A stretch of DNA of 64,000 nucleotides from Hydractinia symbiolongicarpus (lineage: Eukaryota; Cnidaria; Hydrozoa; Anthoathecata; Hydractiniidae): the NCBI RefSeq assembly GCF_029227915.1, contig NC_079876.1, forward strand, positions 23,808,001 to 23,872,000, written 5' to 3'. The notes beneath the pieces were generated by a model. That model saw nothing but the letters and a program-made list of their open reading frames with translations. It was not told the origin of the DNA and searched no databases. Positions 44,481-57,692 of the stretch are shown piece after piece. How positions within the stretch are numbered: position 1 is the stretch's first letter; the number at the start of each line of letters is the position of its first letter. The position numbers and the translations under genes are program-made.

Positions 44481-46292
44481 GATAGTAAAAGTATATGAAA
44501 AATCAATAACAGTTATTGTTTTGCTCTTTTAATTAAATTTTTATGGTGCTATTATAATATAAACATTTCATAAATACAACTAAACACAATCTCTCATATT
44601 TGATACATTCTTTTAAACGCCCCCTCGATTAGACGCCCCCCCCAAAAAAATGTCAAAAAATTTAATAAACGCCCCGTAAAAAATGTGTACGTCAACTCGT
44701 AAAATACTGCTAATTTGGTAACTTTTTTAATAATATGTTAAAGCCTAGAAAACATAAATATACAATTTTTTTTAATTTTTTTTACTATTTCCTCCTCATC
44801 GGACAATAGCTCAATGGTGTTCTGTTTTTCAGCGATGATTTTAAAAAGAGGTTTTGTATAATATTCATACTCTGATCCAAGTGGAAAATAACTGAAAGCA
44901 CTTTTTTCTTTAAATTTTTAACATTGCCTTTCCAAACAACGAAAACTGTTATTTTGACTTCCAAACAGCCTTGTAATAGAGGAAACCGCTTTACTACCGT
45001 GGATTCGGCTGTTGCCGTAATCTTTGCTTCGTGTGTTATTGCATATTCTCAAATTCGCGTTAATTATTCGCATTTTCGAAAACAACCTTGCTCAACCGCG
45101 TTAATTAAATGCCTTTTTCAAAATTATTTTATTGAACCGCGTTAATTTCATGACTGTTAACTTAATTCACGTTCATTTCTTGACTCGTTAATTTCATGGA
45201 ATAAGCTACATTGGGCATTTCTTTATGAAAGTCGCGCAAAAGTTTACCTGACAATGTTCACTGAGTACCAAGAACTTAGAACCTTAGGTTATTTGGTTAA
45301 ATCTATAATCGTGAAACATCCTAATTGCTGACCATTTCACCCGAATTTCAGGACGTTCCATTTTACCCGAATTTCAGGACGTTCGTTGGTCAAGATGCGG
45401 ATTATTTCGTTGTGGAGTTTACAACAACTGTCTTTCCGGGCTTAGTCCCTGGGTTGTTGTTACAGAGCAATTTGTTTATTGATTTCGAATTAACCAAAAA
45501 TGAAAAATACTCCAAAAACAGGTTGTATTTGAGGCAAGCATTATTTTTTGATATCAGTTTATGCATTAACTCACAAAATCAAAGTTCTATGCTGTTGCCC
45601 TGATGTGCCATGTGATATGGATAGATTGTGTTAAGACATTGTGCAATCCTTCTTTTATTTCGCCGTTCTACCAAACTGAAGTGCCATTGAGTTGCACTTC
45701 ACCAGAAATCATGAAACTCATGCAATCAGCTGTGGATGAAAATCACTTAAACCAGTTTGACGTCACGTCGTGTCTCATGTAAATGGTGTATTAATTATTC
45801 GGTCACTCCACATTTTAATGTTCGTTTTAACCAGTTTTGTTGACGAAAAACTTCGTCTCCAATATACACGTGTCTGTGCGGACTGTATAGACTTGCCTCT
45901 GACTCAACTCTCTATGAAATATAAACAATTTCTTGTGATCGAATCTGACAATTTTAGGATTTCATTTTCTTTGTAGAAAGGAACTAGACACATTTGTTGT
46001 CATTATCGTCATTCATCTTCTATCTCTTAAGTCTGACATCCTGTTTCTACCACGCCAATGCATTTTTGTCACCATTTTCGCCTACGAAAATGACGTCACG
46101 AAGACTTCTCAATGCTTTTTTTTCAGATTTCCAATTAGGCTGAAGTATCTGTAAAACAAATTTTTAATTAAAGTACATTTGTATTTAAATTTATTCTCCT
46201 GAATGTTTTGAACATTTTAATTAAAACTGCCGAACGCTGTGCGACGTATACTTAATGTAACAGAGTTCTTAAAATATATTGACAAGAAAAAA

Positions 46293-49200
46293 ATGGCGCA
46301 ATTTGATGAGAAGGAGAGCAAGTTAGAAGGAGTGACACGAATGTAAGTGACATTACAATGAAACTGTTTTAAATGTTTATTAATGTCGAAGATAATGAGC
46401 CTCATTTGCACGAAACAATGAAGTTGTCCTAAGTAAAGACCCCCCAACTCTTAAGGAGATCTATCCCATCCTCAATGGAACGTATCAATTAGAACTCGTT
46501 TAACAGTATTCACAAACATTAAGAACATATAAAATAAGAAATTACTGTGACAAATCTGCTATGACTTGTTTTTAAAGATTACTTGAACTGTCGAAGAAAC
46601 TTAAGCACCGTGTATTTGCTGTATACGAGCAAACTATTTAGCTGGTGAAACTTTTAAGTATGCATCCAAAAATTCCAAGCGCGTATGTAGCTACACATTT
46701 TTTTGTATATGAGAATGTCTGAGGCTATGTGCTTATTGCTTGTTTCATAAAAGCTTAAGCGGCATAACATACCTGGCGTTGTTGCGACATCTTTCGCGTT
46801 TGGATTCTGTTACTTGCTCCAGTGTTAAGCAAAAATTATTTTCTTATTTTTTTAGGACAGAGAAAGGAACCGGAAAAGAAGGTCAGTTAGATGATGTGTT
46901 ATTGAAACTTGGCTCACCTGGTCGATACCACGTGATTTGTTATCTCCTTTTATGGTGTTGCAATGCATTCGTTGCGTTTAACCACGTGTCATTGCCGTCA
47001 ACATTTGGCATCACACCTTCATATCGGTAAGTGGGGTATGTCGTGGAAATTAAGAAGTTGAAAAAAAAAGCACTGCTGAAACTCAAAATAAAAAAAACCT
47101 GGATAATGATCGTGTTCTGGGTTCTGGTATTTAATATATTTTATATTAAACATTTTACAGCATGAAAAAGAGGGCTATAAGATAGAGAAGCACTTCAAAA
47201 ACAAAAGTAAAGGCTTTATCAGGTGAAAAATGTTGGGACCAGAATAAGCATATAAACCAACACAACCATACGAAGGCTTTATTTACACGTTATGATCATT
47301 ATCAGCAACACAACCATACGAAGGCTCTATTTACACGTTATGATCATTATGAGCAACAGCCAAAACAACAACAACAGCAAAAGATATAAACAATAATTAG
47401 CCAGCTAATTAAAACTACATAACAATTGATTAAAAACAAACCCACAATACAACAAACCACAAAAGAAAAGAAATAACACTGATTGAGCACATACAATCAG
47501 TCAAAATATATTTAGCCTTATTAGTCTAAATGATAGTAAGCAAACCGCTGTTTTATGGTAAAATCATTTTGTAACTTGCTAGGTCAACCTCGTACCCAGG
47601 GTTTTTCTACGTCTATGATATTCTGACGGGATGGTTTCGTAATAACCCTGACAGTTATGGAAAGAAAATAGGGTAGCTATTTGGGGATTATTGACACTAT
47701 TTATTAGTGAATCTTGACTTCGAGAGAATGACTTTACACTAGTGTGTTAAGGGGATTGGAGTGGTCAGGATACAATGCTACACTGGTACATTGAGAGGAA
47801 TTATGTTTATTCTTACTTTTTTAATTTTTTTTGCTTTGTGTTAAAAGAATTTTGGAGGTTAAAACGGGCAGACATTGACGTCGATAGAAGTGTTTCAAAT
47901 TATAAGAAATAAATCTATACATACTTTTATTGTGAGGAAAAATAATTCCATTATGTATTTAGATGTGCCTTGCAAAATGGTAGACCGAACACGAGTGAGC
48001 TGTGGCGGAATACTTCTCACTTATTTATCGCGGAAAAATGTGAAATAAAACAAAATCGTACCAAACAAAAATGTGAAAAATGGATTTTTGATAAAGTCGA
48101 GAATTACCATGTGAGCTCAATTGTGACCGAGGTAATGTCTGCTTTGCTATGCCTGTAAACATTAAAACTGCCGATAATGGCTTATAATCACGCTTCATTA
48201 TTTTTACAAGTAGCTATAAAAATACTTTTTTATGTTGTGAAGCCAGTATAATGTTTTATAAAGATTGTATACAGTTTGTTCAGTTCACAACGTACCTATA
48301 TTTTAGTCTCGTTAAAAAAAAACACCCATCTTCCACAAAAAGTGAACGTTTTTTTAACCTATAAACCCAAAGCGTTTTTTGGAAAACACAAAATATTTGG
48401 CGTTTCGACTTTCGTCATTGTACCAGATTTTTTGCCCATTGTTGTTGCAATTGCCGATATCGAGTAGTGCCGGACAGTAAACTTAATTTTCCTCTATGTG
48501 GGCCTTTCGATATATTAAAGTTGAGTGATCACATAGGCATGTCGATATGTCGACCTTGCCATGAGACCAAATGGCAAAAAAATCAAAATTATTTCATTTT
48601 CGGATATTTGTGCAGTTAGTCATTTACCTTTTCCTTAAATCCTAATTTACATCATCATAGAAATACACGATGTAGAATATATGGTTGTAAGGATGCGTGA
48701 ATTTTTTTATTTAGTGGAACTTGGTATGCGATAATAATTTCTACCCTATGGTATCTACAACAGTTTATTTCATCGGTGTGATGATTGGCGGAGGGACAAT
48801 TGGTCGGGTATCTGATCGTTATGGTAGAAGACCAGTACTTCTCATCTCGTTAGGATTGGCAATCATATTCTTTGCAGTTGCTTCACTGATAAAAAATATC
48901 ATCCGGTTTACATTATTGCGTTTTTTTGGTGGTATATTCGCTTGTGTAGGTACTTGTTTTCATCAGCAACCAGAATTTGCAAAATTCTTAAGCAATTTAA
49001 AAAACATAAGACTTGATACAAGCAACAATATATGTTGAAGCTATGTTTTTAAGAAACGTTCATTGATTTTGACAATGTCAAGCTTCTTTGATCATAATAG
49101 ACAGCTCCTTTTCCTGATTTTCAACAGAATGATAATTCATAGGGCATCAAGTAAATATCTGACATTTAATGAACAATTGTTGGTGAACACTGATAATTTT

Positions 49201-52200
49201 TTGGATTCGGTTTTGGTTACCTTAAAAATTGTTCCAGTTTCTCCTTCCAGCAACCTTTTTAGGAATTTAAAGGCATATTTTTTTTGGCAAATTCAGTGCA
49301 ATATCAATCGACAGGACTATCTGCTAAAAATCCAATTTTAACATTTTGTCTTATACCTCAGTAAAAGTTTTTTAACATATCTTCCAGTTTTAACACACAT
49401 TGTGTGATAAATTGTTTGAACTATTAAAGGGGCTGTTGGCTTTCGACTTTAGTGACTTGTCGAGCTGATGGCGGCGAAAAACAAACTTGCTATTTTTCCG
49501 GCAAGTATGTAATTTACAGAGTCGAACATATAGATATATCTAGAATTTTTATCTTCTCCAGCCTTGGTCATTTTTTCATCCAGAATAAGTCTCGCTGAAA
49601 TATTTCTTTGTAATATATTTTTCGAAAAAAATATTGAACCAGCAAACAAAGTATGCTGGTCTGTTTTTTGCCCAACTGCGTTTGCCGGATTTTTAATATG
49701 TGCAGGATATACGGAATGTGAGCATTTTAACCGGTTCGTTTCAACTTCTAATCATACTTACTTAATTATCCTTATAGCGTTCCATATTTGAAAAGCAACT
49801 TTTTCGTCAAACTTGGCAAAATAGACATGTGCATTTAGGATATATATAGTTTAATGGTTCATAATAGGGAGAATTCCGTTCATCGTTGTGGACTATTTGG
49901 TCTCCGTAAAAAATCAGAGAGTCGCTCATCTTTTACACTCGCAGCGCGAGTCATCTAACAAACCTGTTAATAAAAAGAAATTGCTACGCATTTTTAAATA
50001 CAAACAAATATCAACTTTGCCGCGAAGTATAAGTTGTCAATTAAAAGTCATATTTTAAAAGTGATTGAAACCATAATTTAGGCCTGCCAAAGTATGCCTA
50101 TCAAAGTGCATTACTTTGCGTGTTTTTCTTTCCATGTTAGTGTGTTATGATTTTCTTTTAGGGGGTCCACAGTATTGTGTATGTGATGACGCCCGAATTA
50201 GCACCAAAGAAGCATAATAATTACCTTTCTTTACTTCTCATTTTTTCTTTCCTGACATCCGTTGCTGCTGGAGGCGGTATATGTTGGGCAACGAAAAGTT
50301 GGTGGCAGTCACAACTCTACACATCTTTATCTCTGGTTATACCGCTATGCCTGATGTATTTGTAAGTCCTGTGTAAAATTTGTTTACCAGTCTGTTATGT
50401 ACAATGTAAGTCCGGTGTAAAATTAGTTTACCGTTAAGTACAATGTAGAAGTCTGGTGTAAAATTAGTTTACCAGTCCACCGACCGTTATGCGTGATGTA
50501 TTTGTGAGTCTGCTTTTAAATTAATTCAGTGATCCACAGAAGAGACAATATATCTTCTTAAAATCAATTTTTGAACGTTTTTACCATATCTTAAAGTTTT
50601 TTTAACGTCTAAAACGCAGTGAGATTGTAAAATAAACTATAAACGTTCGCTTGAAATATTCAAAAATAGGCTTAGAGTAAAATTAAGTACGAAGCTAAGA
50701 AGGACTATACGTATTCTTACAGGCCTTTTTATTAGTTTCAGGGTCCTTACCATCCGCCCGTCGTGTAGCTAAAACCTAAATAAACACGAGGGTTGCAAAG
50801 AGAATAATTATACGTGTCTTCATTTTCTTTAGCTTTCTTCCTGAATCATTTCGATGGCTTGTCGTTCATAAGAAATATAAACTACTTAATCAATATCTGA
50901 CAAAAGCTGCAAAGATGAATAATGTGACTTTACTTTCACTGTCAGTTATCCACAGTGGCGAAACTATCAAAGGTGTGAAACCAATAAACAGAAAACGAAT
51001 ATCAACAAAAAAGTTGTTTTCATACAAAGAGCTTCGAAGAAGATTACTGGCCATGTTTTTTGCTTGGTAATTTAATTTTCTTTAGTATGTAAAACATACT
51101 TAAGAAAATTACATACATATATATATATCAATAGGTCAAAGAATGCATGCACGTTTATAAACATTAGCCCAAAAGTATAACAAATCTGGGAAAAGTAAAA
51201 CGAGTTTAAAATAAATAAATCTTCTATCTGGTCAACAACAAAAGAGTGTATTCTAGCTTAGATAAAACTAACTTGTTCATGACACGAAAACATTTAAATT
51301 ATTTCATGACTGAACAGAATGCTATAACTTTAAAATTTATGTGTTATAATTTGATAACCCTTTAAGTGGACGATAAGAAATTATTCATTCTCGCTTTGAT
51401 GATACTTAGCGTCGAATATTGCAAGCTCCACTGGATAGTTTTTGATATCCGATTTCACGTTATCCAATATCTGTTTAGAACAAATATGTTGAGATTTGAT
51501 ACAGTTTGTTGACTATTAATTAGCTATTGAATTGATTTCCAGCCTATAAACTGTTTGTGCAATCCAAAATAACAATCATCCTTTTCTTACATACAGGACA
51601 TCAGCAGCTATTGGATATTACACACTATCGCTGTCCATGGAATCCGTCTCTTCAGATCCGTACTTAGCTGTAATGATCGGAGCTTGTTTCGATACTGTTC
51701 CGGTAGTGATAGCCTTCTTTACCTTGAATAGGTAGAACTTTTGTTATTTGTCAGTCTCATGAAAGAAAAAAACATACAAGTTAATTTTGAATAGGTCATT
51801 TTGTTGTCATAAGCAGTGTGCGCATTCAGCTTATCTACAACACTTTATGGTGAGTTCTCGGTAAAATGTCGGATCAAGTAAGGCTCTTCAATAGATTGTT
51901 TGGAATAAACGAAACAACCTTCTGGTTGCCTTGTCTAACTCTGTCAAGCCTAATGATGGATTCTGTTAATGAATTAACTAACTACTTAGGTTAGGCAAAA
52001 GACGTGTAATACTGGCGTTTATGATCATTGGTAGCTTGCTTTGTATTTCCTACAAGATTTTTAATCATATCGGTAAGCTGTTATGCACTCTTCCTGCATC
52101 TTTGCAAATATTTAAACTGAAAAATTAATGATTTGGATTTTTTTTCGACAAATAAAAACACGCTGTAGCCTTTTGTGTCTCTTTTTCTCTCGTGAGATAA

Positions 52201-53498
52201 TACACAATGCGATTTGTGATTAATATTTCTTTCAGCTCTACTGTTAGCAGGGAAAATGTTTTTCGCTCCAACATTTGGCTTGGTATACGTTTATTGTGTG
52301 GACCTCTTCCCTACTATCGTTCGGTAAGTCTGCTTGTACGTTTATATTGCGCATACAATGATGCTTTTACTGCACAATTAATACTTTGTCTTTTTTTTAT
52401 TCTTCTTTATATAACTACTGTTACCATTTAAATATTATTAGATAATGAATGTTTCGTCACAAATTTCAGAAAATTGATAACTTAAAGATTTCACTAAATC
52501 TAGCATTATTCTCTGAGAGGCAGTTCCTAAAAATATAAAGAAAAATATTATTTTCAATATTCTTCTCTTTTCTTTATAGCAACTTATGTGTTGGTTTGTG
52601 TGTAACAGTTTGTCGCATGGGAAGTGTACTTGCTCCACAATTGATACTTTTGGTGAGTGTGTCCATATGTTTGGCAAGTGTGTCCATTATTTTGTTTCAC
52701 TGATAGCCACAGAAAAATTGCGAAACTTTAATAAAGCCCTTTTATGATTATCATTTGACATACAAGGTTCCAGTCCGTTTCCTTTCATAAAATTCACAAC
52801 TTGATTTACTTTAGACTTACAACTTGGTTTGTTAGCTTGAATAGTCATGCATGACTTTTTTTTTTTAAATTACTCGTCAGAAATTTTTCTCACTTTCACT
52901 AACTGTGTCATATGACAAGAGTGTGAAAAATGTTACGCCTGTTACACATGCATCTTGTTTTAGGACATTAGAAAAACGTTTTGTTTCATTAGGTCTGTTA
53001 AAAACTTTTGTTTTCAACCATGAAAGAAAAAAGAATGACCAGCATAACCCACAATTTCTGATAATTATCGAATGTTACTCAGCAGGATCCCTTAAAATGG
53101 GGATTTATGGTTGCTCGATTAAGCAGTTTACGTATGAGACCCTTAACTTAGTGGGTCTACTTTTTATTTCCCCCACATTTGAAGAACCTTGGAAATAAAT
53201 GGCAGTTGTTAGACGGCAGATACATGTCATTTTAGCGATATTTTGAGAAATTAGAACTGGGATTTAAATTTACAATTCAGCTCCTTTATATTTTTTTCAG
53301 GGTGTGTACACCTCACCTGATGTTCCTATTCTAATCAGTGGTATCATCATGCTGATGGCAGCTGTCGTTATTTATTTTATGCCTGAATTGACCAATCAAC
53401 CACTTCCTGATACCATCGAAGACGTAGAGAACTTCAAAGAAAACAAAAAGAAATTACCAGTTGAGCAGGAGATTAAAACAATTTCCAACTTTGTTTAA
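46293..53498 (+). CDS. SLC22-type organic ion transporter, copy B, intact
   Basis: Exons: 46293-46342, 46856-47026, 47963-48131, 48715-48945, 50162-50361, 50833-51066, 51597-51731, 51990-52072, 52236-52323, 52580-52652 and 53301-53498. They encode 543 residues without interruption, the normal SLC22 length. The last exon reads MPELTNQPLPDTIEDVENFK, matching the PET..LPDTIE motif after TM12 of the family, and ends SNFV. This copy is the best reference for the array. Differences from copy A include TPSYR for TPSHR at the end of exon 2, IIRFTLLRFF for FILFTLLRFF in exon 4, and RLGKR for RFGKR in exon 8, the last in a conserved MFS loop. The predicted location is the plasma membrane with twelve helices; the substrate is unknown. 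Confidence 0.88.
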
Positions 53499-53879
53499 CT
53501 ATTTCTTCAAATACTAAAACTATAGAATAATGAACATCTTTTTTACTATATTAAAAGCACTGCATGGGATTATTATTATTATTTAACAGATCCTATTTTT
53601 AGCTTTTGTACAATATAGACCTTTTTTTTCTCGTTTTTAAATAAAAATGCACCCGCATTTTCTTAGTACAACATTTTATAATCTTGGTTTAACCACTGTG
53701 CTAAATGTTTTGCAAACGTAAAAGATTGATTGTAGAAATTAAGTTTATTACTTTATTAAGTTATCATAATATCGGTTTCAACAATAAATTGAATACATGT
53801 ATCCGAATGCGCTTGCCCAGAAGTACCGCAGCGTTGCAAAACAGCTCACCAGTACTTTAAGGATAACTCAGCTTTTGAA

Positions 53880-53950
53880 AATCTCTATAATAATACCCGT
53901 ATTTTGTCTGTTCAAAAGGGTTACTGATACTCCTTTGATCTTTCCGCCAC
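53880..53950 (+). repeat. Dispersed repeat at the unit B/C junction
   Basis: Same repeat as at 42716-42785, with slightly different wording (ATAATACCCGTATTTTGTCT). Its last bases adjoin the start of unit C at 53951. Confidence 0.8.
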
Positions 53951-55556
53951 TTCAAATTTCTAGACTGCAGTACGAAATTGCGATGCAAAACACAGTGAAC
54001 CTTTTCTATATTTAATGGGCGGTCGCCCTCTTTTTTTCTGTTGACCAGATGGGAAAAAAACTCCAGCTCCATCTCAGGGGCTATTCTTTTTAAGCCATCC
54101 GCATATCAGAAAGAGAATAAAAAGTCATGGAAACAAGGTTAGATAAATGAAATGTATCATAGCGTGTGAAGTTGTCGGAATATGTATGTGTGTCATTAAG
54201 AATAAAAAAAACTTAAATACGACACGAATGTACTATACGTGACTTTCTCAAGAATGATTCTAAGAATATTTAATACGCAATTCATCGTTTCCATGATTGA
54301 ATTCCATAGCAACTTATTTTTAATGTGTAAAGGGAAGTACTTGTTTTCACGCATTAAAATATTTAAACCATATTTTCTGCGAGGAACTACTGAATAAAAT
54401 ATAACTTCATGTGAATAATTGTCCTACAAATTTCTTTTTCTTTGCTCTCTCTTCTGCTATTTATTTTTAATTTTTTTGCTAAACCTATGTAAATTTTACA
54501 GTGTTTGTTTTAGGTTCAAACCTAAGCATTTATTTTATTTAAAATTTCGAAGATATACCTCTTAATGAAAGTGTTTAATAACATATAAAATTAATGAAGA
54601 AGTATGGCGAAACACTTACAAATATTTATTTCATAGAAAAAAAACACAATTGAAAAACTTTGATATCACGCTATCTCTACGTTAATAATACTCAAATTCA
54701 GTCTGCCTGTTGTGTGCGAAAAAGAAGTCGTGCTAACCACACACAAAATCTTCAAGCTATAAACAACAAATGCGATATATTTTTAACGACTTTTATTTCT
54801 CTGCTCGCGCGTATTAAACCAATCACAAAGCCTGATTTGTAGGAATAACCAATCCAAATTCTTCTAAAAAAAGCAATATGATCGATAAGAACTGTGTATG
54901 AGATAACGAAAGTCTTCGAAGGTCTCTTTTTTACCTTTTCTCTTCTAAATGAAGGTACTTTTTCTAATACTTGTTTCAACATGTTTTGATAAACGTTGAT
55001 GTTTTGTACCCAATCATGCACAAATCTTAGACAAACTGATTTTAAAATTTTGATTACCAGCATATTAAAAATGACCCAGTTTGGGTTTTTGTGACCAGTT
55101 CAAAATACTTTATTCTCCTAAAAAAACAATTTTCACGGAACGAAATATTTAAACCAAATAAAAGATTTACCCTTTGCAGGGCTTGTTAGGTTTTTAGTCT
55201 AAAATTGAGTTAGTGTTCAATTTTCAGTTTGCGAGTCATTTCTCATGAGTAAGAACATTTGAGAAAATAAAAATTCTTGCGGAAATAAATTTCGCGATTG
55301 GAAAGCGAAAATGATTTTTTTTAAAACCTATTTTAAAACTGACATCTGTTAAAAAAGAATATGTAGAACTTATGTTAAAATTAAGTTTAAATTTTAAATA
55401 CTTTTAATCAAAATGATAACAATATCAAAAAACATGCAATAAAGGTCAAATTTAAAGTAAAGTAAACTACTGACAATAATGACCATTTCATCCGCGAAAA
55501 AACTACCGCTGTCTATTACAGAATTTTTTTAAAAATTCATAGCTGCATACCGTAAT

Positions 55557-55688
55557 GCTTCGAATAAACACCCCCCTTCTAATAAACGCCCCCCTCGAAT
55601 AGACGCTCTCCTTTTTAAGTCATTCTTAAAATAACCCCCCCCCCTCCAATAGACGCCCCTCCCTCATAAGGGGGCGTGTATTCGAAGC
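55557..55688. repeat. C-rich inverted-repeat element, copy in unit C
   Basis: Third copy of the element at 32756-32887 and nearly identical to it. Confidence 0.8.
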
Positions 55689-57343
55689 GATAGTAAAAGT
55701 ATATAAAATCAATAACAGTTATTGTTTTGCTCTTTTAATTAAATTTTTATGGTGCTATTATAATATAAACATTTCATAAATACAACTAAACACAATCTCT
55801 CATATTTGATACATTCTTTTAAACGCCCCCTCGAATAGACGCCCTCCAAAAAAATGTCAAAAAATTTAATAAACGCCCCGTAAAGAATGTGTACGTCAAC
55901 TCGTAAAATACTGCTAATTTGGTAACTTTTTTAATAATATGTTAAAGCCTAGAAAACATAAATATACAATTTTTTTAATTTTTTTTACTATTTCCTCCTC
56001 ATCGGACAATAGCACAATGGTGTTCTGTTTTTCAGCGATGATTTTAAAAATAGGTTTTGTATAATCTTCATACTCTGATCCAAGTGGAAAATAACTGAAA
56101 GCACTTTTTTCTTTAAATTTTTAACATTGCCTTTCCAAACAACGAAAACTTTTATTTCGACTTCCAAACAGCCTTATAGAGGAAACCGCTTTACTACAGT
56201 GGATTCGACTGTTGCCGTAATCTTTGCATCGTGTGTTATTGCATATTCTCAAATTCGCGTTAATTATTCGCATTTTCGAAAACAACCTTGCTCAACCGCG
56301 TTAATTAAATGCCTTTTTCAAAATTATTTTATTGAACCGCGTTAATTTCATGACTGTTAACTTAATTCACCTTAATTTCTTGACTCGTTAATTTCATGGA
56401 ATAAGGTTGGGCATTTCTTTATGAAAGTCGCGCAAAAGTTTACCTGACAATGTTCACTGAGTACCAAGAACTTAGAACCTTAGGTTATTTGGTTAAATCT
56501 ATAATCGTGAAACATCCTAATTGCTGACGTTTCAGACCATTTTACCCGAATTTCAGGACGTTCCATTTTACCCAAATTTCAGGACGTTCGTTGGTCAACA
56601 TGCGGATTATTTCGTTGTGGAGTTTACAACAACTGTCTTTCCGGGCTTAGTCCCTGGGTTGTTGTTACAGAGCACTTTGTTTATTGCTTTCGAATTAACC
56701 AAAAATGAAAAATACTCCAAAAACAGGTTGTATTTGAGGCAAGCATTATTTTTGGATATCAGTTTATACATTAACTCACAAAGTCAAAGTTCTATGCTGT
56801 TGCCCTGATGTGCCATGTGATATGGATAGATTGTGTTAAGACATTGTGCAATCCTTCTCTTATTTCGCCGTTCTACCAAACTGAAGTGCCATAGAGTTGC
56901 ACTTCACCAGAAATCATGAAACTCATGCAATCAGCTGTGGATGAAAATCACTTAAACCAGTTTGACGTCACGTCGTGTCTCATGTAAATGGTGTATTAAT
57001 TATTCGGTCACTCCACATTTTAATGTTCGTTTTAACCAGTTTTGTTGACGAAAAAATTCTTCTCCAATATACACGTGTCTGTGCCGACAGTATAGACTTG
57101 CCTCTGACTCAACTCTCTATGAAATATAAACAATTTCTTGTGATCGAATCTGACAATTTTAGGATTTCATTTTCTTTGTAGAAAGGAACTAGACACATTT
57201 GTTGTCATTATCGTCATTCATCTTCTATCTCTTAAGTCTGACATCCTGTTTCTACCACGCCAATGCATTTTTGTCACCATTGTCGCCTACGAAAATGACG
57301 TCACGAAGACTTCTCAATGCTTTTTTATCAGATTTCCAATTAG

Positions 57344-57416
57344 TTATTTATTTCCGAATTTATATACAGGATGAGTATGTCAGTAAAAAATACTGTTATA
57401 AATATACGTCCTGTAG
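57344..57416. repeat. 73-bp insertion private to unit C
   Basis: Between CCAATTAG and GCTGAAG, which adjoin in units A and B, unit C has 73 extra bases, starting TTATTTATTTCCG and ending GTCCTGTAG. TAG flanks both sides. The insert has a weak inverted repeat (ACAGGA near the left, TCCTGT at the right), so a tiny mobile element is possible. It creates a spurious ORF at 57199-57432. Confidence 0.75.
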
Positions 57417-57692
57417 GCTGAAGTATCTGTAAAACAAATTTTTAATTAAAGTACATTTGTATTTAAATTTGTTCTCCTGAATGTTTTGAACATTTTAATT
57501 AAAACTGCCGAACGCTGTGCGACGTATACTTAATGTAACAGAGTTCTTAAAATATAATTTGTATCATATGCACGCTTTTGAACAGCACAGTTAGATAAAC
57601 AACAAAAATTCGAGGCTAATTCAAGTTTTTTTAAATATTTTTGAATTAGAATTTACTGTAACTCCGTCAAAGAATATTGACAAGAAAAAAAA

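Larger units (their letters stand above)
42786..53950 (+). repeat. Tandem unit B (11,165 bp) with SLC22-type gene
   Basis: This is the second copy. Relative to A and C it lacks several segments: about 36 bases near 44040, about 110 bases near 46275, and about 290-360 bases in intron 2 near 47095, including one hairpin arm. Elsewhere identity is very high, in introns as well as exons. Confidence 0.95.
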
